A stretch of 18,678 nt of DNA. Origin: an uncultured Solobacterium sp. Its GTDB lineage: Bacteria > Bacillota_I > Bacilli_A > Erysipelotrichales > Erysipelotrichaceae. The translations under genes and the position numbers were made by a program. Below, one piece after another: positions 15,060-18,678 of the stretch (the stretch's first letter is position 1; the number at the start of each line of letters is the position of its first letter). The stretch spans positions 1-18,678 of the forward strand of contig CAJJTI010000021.1 of NCBI GenBank assembly GCA_905194705.1, written 5' to 3'. Below the pieces are notes generated by a model. It was not told the DNA's origin and ran no database searches. It was given only the letters and a program-made list of their open reading frames with translations.

Positions 15060-16097
15060 TTAATTTCCCCCTTTCTTTGCGGTATCGGTTACATCTTCAT
15101 TAGAGATGTTTCCTTCTGTTTTAAAACATGAAACTAAGCGTCCTGTCTCATCTTTTACTAAATCTGGATAGGACTTGAAGCATTTCTCACATGCAAATCT
15201 ACATCTTGGAGCGAAGTAGCATCCAGGACCTGTATTAATAGGTGTAGGAGGCTCGCCCTCTAAGACAATCGCATCTTTATGAATACGAGGATCGATATCT
15301 GGTGAGTTAGAAATAAGAGCTTGTGTATATGGATGTTTAGGATGATGTAATATTTCATCCGTTTCACCCATTTCAACAATTCTGCCTAAATACATAACTG
15401 CCACTTTATCGGATATATATCTTGTTGTAGCGATATCGTGTGAGATAAACACCATTGAACTGCCTTTTTTACGTGTTAATTCTGTTAACATATTGATGAT
15501 ATCTGCTCTAACAGAGACATCTAGCATTGATACTGGTTCATCGGCTACTAAGAACTCTGGATTTAATAACATACTTCTTAAAATAGAAATTCTTTGTAAC
15601 TGACCACCAGAAAGTTCAAATGGATAACGATCCAAGTAATCTTCAGCAGGTCTTAATCCTGCTTCTTCTAATACACTGATACATGTCTGTAGCATTTCAT
15701 CCTGGTTATTACCAATCTTATGAAGCTTGCATGTATCCATTAAAATCTTACGAATTGTGAATCTTGGATCAAAAGTATCAAATGGATTCTGGAATACAAT
15801 TTGACATTTTTTTCTAAAACTTAAGCGATCTTTTTTTAATAACTTGGCAGTTGATACACCACCAATGTAAACATCACCACTTGTAGGTTCTTCAAGTCTC
15901 ATAAGAAGTCTTCCTAAAGTACTCTTACCACAACCTGATTCACCAATTACACCTAGAATTTCACCTTTTTCTAATTCAAAGCTTACGCCATCTACAGCTT
16001 TAATTGTTTGCTTTGTAGATTTCTTGCCATCTTTATGTTCAACTTTTTTCTGGGTGTAATAACGCACTAGATTATCTACTTTGATAAATGCATCCAT
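15060..16097 (-). CDS. oppF: Oligopeptide ABC transporter ATPase, OppF type
   Basis: This 345-residue cytoplasmic subunit powers the importer together with OppD. It has Walker A GESGCGKST (52-60), Q-loop Q103, signature LSGGQLQR (162-169), Walker B ending D186-E187, and switch H220. The C-terminal oligopeptide extension carries C293, C299, C306 and C324, the pattern that binds a [4Fe-4S] cluster in some relatives; C303 is extra. The start at 16097 has GGAGG about 8 nt upstream and lies one base after the oppD stop; an in-frame ATG at 16130 lies inside oppD and has no comparable site. It abuts the binding-protein gene with no gap. Confidence 0.95.
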   Translation of the reverse strand: MDAFIKVDNLVRYYTQKKVEHKDGKKSTKQTIKAVDGVSFELEKGEILGVIGESGCGKSTLGRLLMRLEEPTSGDVYIGGVSTAKLLKKDRLSFRKKCQIVFQNPFDTFDPRFTIRKILMDTCKLHKIGNNQDEMLQTCISVLEEAGLRPAEDYLDRYPFELSGGQLQRISILRSMLLNPEFLVADEPVSMLDVSVRADIINMLTELTRKKGSSMVFISHDIATTRYISDKVAVMYLGRIVEMGETDEILHHPKHPYTQALISNSPDIDPRIHKDAIVLEGEPPTPINTGPGCYFAPRCRFACEKCFKSYPDLVKDETGRLVSCFKTEGNISNEDVTDTAKKGGN

Positions 16098-16098
16098 C

Positions 16099-17061
16099 TT
16101 ATTCACCCTCCGTTTCAAAGCAGGCAACATTCCAGCCTGGTTTAACTTCTTTTAGTTTTGGTATTTCCTTAAAGCAATGTTCTTTTGCAAATGGACATCT
16201 TGGCGCAAATACACATCCTGTAGGAAGTACACTCATATCAGGCAAGTTTCCTTCAATACCACGAAGATTTGTTTTTTCTCCAGTAAATGAAGGGAACGAT
16301 TGCATTAAACCTTTTGTATATGGATGTTTTGGATTAACAAGTACATCTTCTACCTTGCCACTTTCCATAATTCTTCCTGCATACATAACAACTACATGTT
16401 TGCATGTTGAGCTAACAACCGACATATCATGAGTAATCATGATACGAGCAACTTTCATTGTTTTTTCAAGTTCCATGATTTCATTTAAAATCTGTGTTTG
16501 TGTAACAACGTCAAGAGCTGTTGTTGCTTCATCCATAATTAATACTTTTGGTTGAAAGATTAAGCTTAAGGCAATGGCAACTCTCTGCATCATTCCACCT
16601 GATAATTCATGTGGATAAGAAGAATAAACTCTTTCCGAAAGATTAACCATCTTTAATAGTTCATATATTCTTTTCTTTACTTCTGCTTTTGGTGTATTTG
16701 GAAAATGTACATGGTAGATATCTTCCATCTGTTCACCAATACGATGTACTGGGCTTAAAGCATTCATTGCTTTTTGGAATACAACCGAAATATCTACCCA
16801 GCGAACTTCATTTAATTCTTTACGAGACAAGCTCAATAAATCTTTTCCATTTAATACAGCCTGTCCTTCTATTTCTGTAATATTTTCAGGAAGTAAACGA
16901 AGGATACCCATGGCAAGTGTACTTTTTCCACTGCCACTTTCACCAACGATACCTACGGAATCTTCTTCTTCAACATTTAATGAAACATCCTGCACTGCAT
17001 ATACCGTTTTCGTAGGTGTATGATAGCTGATATTTACATCTTTTATTTCCAGCAAACTCAT
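16099..17061 (-). CDS. oppD: Oligopeptide ABC transporter ATPase, OppD type
   Basis: This 320-residue subunit is the second nucleotide-binding partner. Walker A GESGSGKST is at 40-48, Q-loop Q96, signature LSGGMMQR at 153-160, Walker B ending D177-E178, and switch H211. The C-terminal extension has C283, C289, C296 and C314, the same cluster-like spacing as in OppF. AGGAGG precedes the ATG by 6-7 nt and overlaps the oppC stop codon, pointing to coupled translation. The ATPase order oppD-oppF and the conserved extension identify a peptide (Opp/Dpp) rather than a sugar or amino-acid importer. Confidence 0.95.
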   Translation of the reverse strand: MSLLEIKDVNISYHTPTKTVYAVQDVSLNVEEEDSVGIVGESGSGKSTLAMGILRLLPENITEIEGQAVLNGKDLLSLSRKELNEVRWVDISVVFQKAMNALSPVHRIGEQMEDIYHVHFPNTPKAEVKKRIYELLKMVNLSERVYSSYPHELSGGMMQRVAIALSLIFQPKVLIMDEATTALDVVTQTQILNEIMELEKTMKVARIMITHDMSVVSSTCKHVVVMYAGRIMESGKVEDVLVNPKHPYTKGLMQSFPSFTGEKTNLRGIEGNLPDMSVLPTGCVFAPRCPFAKEHCFKEIPKLKEVKPGWNVACFETEGE

Positions 17062-17071
17062 TTCACACCTC

Positions 17072-17920
17072 CTACTTGTTTGCGTCCATCTTTGGACTTA
17101 ATACACGGTTCAACCCTTCACCAATCAAGAAGAATGTTAATACCGTAAAAATTGTTGCAATACCAGGGAATGTACAAATCCACCAGCACTTAGGTAAATA
17201 GCCTTTACCAGTATTAATAATCTGTCCCCAGCTGACTACGTTAGGATCACCTAATCCTAAGAATGATAATCCAGCTTCAGTTAAGATAGCACTGGAGATA
17301 TTCATTGTTGTATTAGCAATAATTGGGAAAATACCATTAGGTAAAACGTGTTTAATTAATATTGACGATTTACTTTCACCCATAGCGATACAGCTTTTAA
17401 CGAATGTTCTTTCTTTAATTGCTTTTGCCTGTGCTCTCATTAATCTTGCATTACCTACCCAGCTCGTTAAACCGATAACAATCATTACGTTTGTCATGGA
17501 GCTTCCAAAAGTAGCAATAATTAATAAAATCAAGAAGAATGTTGGTAACATCAAGAAGATATTCATAATTTCATTTAAGATTCTATCGGCTACACCACCA
17601 TAGAATCCTGCGATACCACCAAAAGTTACACCAATTACCGCTGAGATAGTTGCAGCGATAAAACCAATCTTCAAGGAAGTACTTGCACCATATAGAATTT
17701 GTGAAAGAATATCATGTCCAAGGTTGTCTGTACCTAGTGGATATTTCGCACATGGCGCCATAAATAAGTCATCATTTAACAGTTTTGGATTGTAGGGTGC
17801 AAAATGCGGACCTGCAATCGCAACTAGTAACAAGACAGCTAATAATATAAGACCTACTTTTAATTGAAGGTTATGGTTAATAGTTGTAAGAACTGATTGA
17901 AATTTATTTTTCTTTTTCAT
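17072..17920 (-). CDS. oppC: Oligopeptide ABC transporter permease, OppC type
   Basis: This 282-residue inner-membrane subunit pairs with OppB. It begins with a charged KKKNKFQ segment, has one early helix (about 20-40), the OppC-type N-terminal segment APYNPKLLNDDLFMAPCAKYPLGTDNLGHD, and five further helices. The ATPase-contact loop is AMGESKSSILIKHVLPNG. I start at 17920 because AGGAGG lies 6 nt upstream; in-frame ATGs further upstream (17938, 17983) have no ribosome site and would overlap oppB. The GTDNLGHD motif is typical of OppC/DppC. Confidence 0.94.
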   Translation of the reverse strand: MKKKNKFQSVLTTINHNLQLKVGLILLAVLLLVAIAGPHFAPYNPKLLNDDLFMAPCAKYPLGTDNLGHDILSQILYGASTSLKIGFIAATISAVIGVTFGGIAGFYGGVADRILNEIMNIFLMLPTFFLILLIIATFGSSMTNVMIVIGLTSWVGNARLMRAQAKAIKERTFVKSCIAMGESKSSILIKHVLPNGIFPIIANTTMNISSAILTEAGLSFLGLGDPNVVSWGQIINTGKGYLPKCWWICTFPGIATIFTVLTFFLIGEGLNRVLSPKMDANK

Positions 17921-17930
17921 ATTCTTCCTC

Positions 17931-18678
17931 CTATTCATAACGGATACGTGGATCAACCCAAGCGTATACAATATCGACAACAATCATCATCACAGCTACT
18001 GAGCAAGACAGTAATAAGTAGATACCTGATAAAGTTGGATAATCTCTCTTCGTAATAGAATCAAGCATAAGTCTTCCCATACCAGGCCAAGCAAATACGA
18101 TTTCTACCATGGATACCCCTGTAACAACATATGCTAGGGAAATGCCAAATACCGTAATAGTAGGAATAATTGCATTTCTCATTACATATTTATTAAAGAT
18201 ACGATTTTCACTCATACCTGTAGCACGAAGTGTCATAATGAAGTCTTCACTCATTGTCTGCAAGACACTGCTTCTTGCAATTCTGAAGTAATAAGGAATA
18301 TTGATTAACGTCATTGTTAATGCTGGTAAGAACAAGTGCTTTGCAACATCCATGACGTGTTTCATTCCTTTATAGTTACCTCTTAAGCTGTACATACCTG
18401 ATGTTGGAAATATCTTTAATGTTGACGCAAAGATTAGAATAAGCATTAAGCCAAGCCAGAAGCTAGGAGTAGAGTCAAAGAGATAAGAAATAGAGCATAA
18501 GAATATATCTACTTTTCCACCCTTTTTTCTCGCTGCATATACACCAAGTAGTGTTCCAATTAATACAGCTAATAATAGACCAGTTAAAGATAGTAATAAT
18601 GTTGGTCCAATACGTGTTTTGATTAATTCCCAAACAGATGAACTAGATACATAAGAGTAACCAAGGTCACCATGTAAC
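17931..18678 (-). CDS. oppB: Oligopeptide ABC transporter permease, OppB type, 5' end missing
   Basis: The open frame runs off the right edge; 248 codons are visible, so roughly the first 60-80 residues are absent. It starts in HGDLGYSYVSSSSVWELI, the OppB extracellular segment, followed by five membrane helices, the loop LRATGMSENRIFNKYVMRNAIIP that contacts the ATPases, and the end VDPRIRYE typical of this permease. It stops 10 nt before the oppC ATG. An ATG at 18446 exists but is internal to conserved sequence and is not the start. The operon promoter is outside the window. Confidence 0.95.
   Translation of the reverse strand, partial: LHGDLGYSYVSSSSVWELIKTRIGPTLLLSLTGLLLAVLIGTLLGVYAARKKGGKVDIFLCSISYLFDSTPSFWLGLMLILIFASTLKIFPTSGMYSLRGNYKGMKHVMDVAKHLFLPALTMTLINIPYYFRIARSSVLQTMSEDFIMTLRATGMSENRIFNKYVMRNAIIPTITVFGISLAYVVTGVSMVEIVFAWPGMGRLMLDSITKRDYPTLSGIYLLLSCSVAVMMIVVDIVYAWVDPRIRYE

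Noticed and set aside
18446..18446. ATG at 18446 as the start of a short permease
   Set aside because: The frame is open to the window edge and the upstream sequence is conserved OppB, so this methionine is internal.

Overview
The window is AT-rich, with strong Shine-Dalgarno sites and short intergenic gaps. Gene content and style fit a low-GC anaerobic Bacillota, most likely Erysipelotrichia-like; this placement is inferred from style and gene content, not from a marker gene. I see no rRNA, tRNA, CRISPR array, transposase or phage gene. Most genes lie on the minus strand; the exceptions are the flavoprotein gene (3804-6155) and hicAB (10862-11465).

Region 1 (1-2111, minus) is a zinc/cadmium/lead efflux operon: an ArsR/SmtB repressor with a complete alpha-5 zinc site, a free-standing HMA domain protein, and a P1B-type ATPase that lacks its own N-terminal HMA and runs off the left edge. 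An operator-like dyad overlaps the promoter, and a hairpin sits between the HMA and ATPase genes.

Region 2 (2126-6191) holds an XRE-type regulator, a MerR-type regulator, and a divergent gene for a 783-residue exported lipoprotein with two FMN-binding domains and a fumarate-reductase-like FAD domain. The divergent region has a textbook MerR promoter: TTGACA, a 19-nt spacer carrying a perfect dyad, then TACACT. The flavoprotein lacks the Arg/His residues that bind fumarate in relatives, so it is probably a surface terminal reductase for another acceptor.

Region 3 (6207-10676) holds a Nif3-like metal protein and a cyclic-di-GMP locus. The cyclase-like gene is broken by one in-frame TAA and has degenerate catalytic residues; the overlapping phosphodiesterase gene looks intact.

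Region 4 (10816-11875) is a hicAB toxin-antitoxin pair, with its operator inside a perfect TTGACA-N17-TATAAT promoter, facing a small membrane protein gene whose natural start appears to be ATA.

Region 5 (11954-18678, minus) is an oligopeptide ABC importer operon, oppB (partial)-oppC-oppD-oppF-oppA, with a cytosolic M14-type carboxypeptidase at its end. It would take up peptides and trim them inside the cell. Its promoter lies beyond the right edge.

No single wholly new system stands out. The best leads are the MerR-controlled double-FMN reductase with a non-fumarate active site, the split zinc ATPase operon, and the nonsense-interrupted cyclase beside a live phosphodiesterase.
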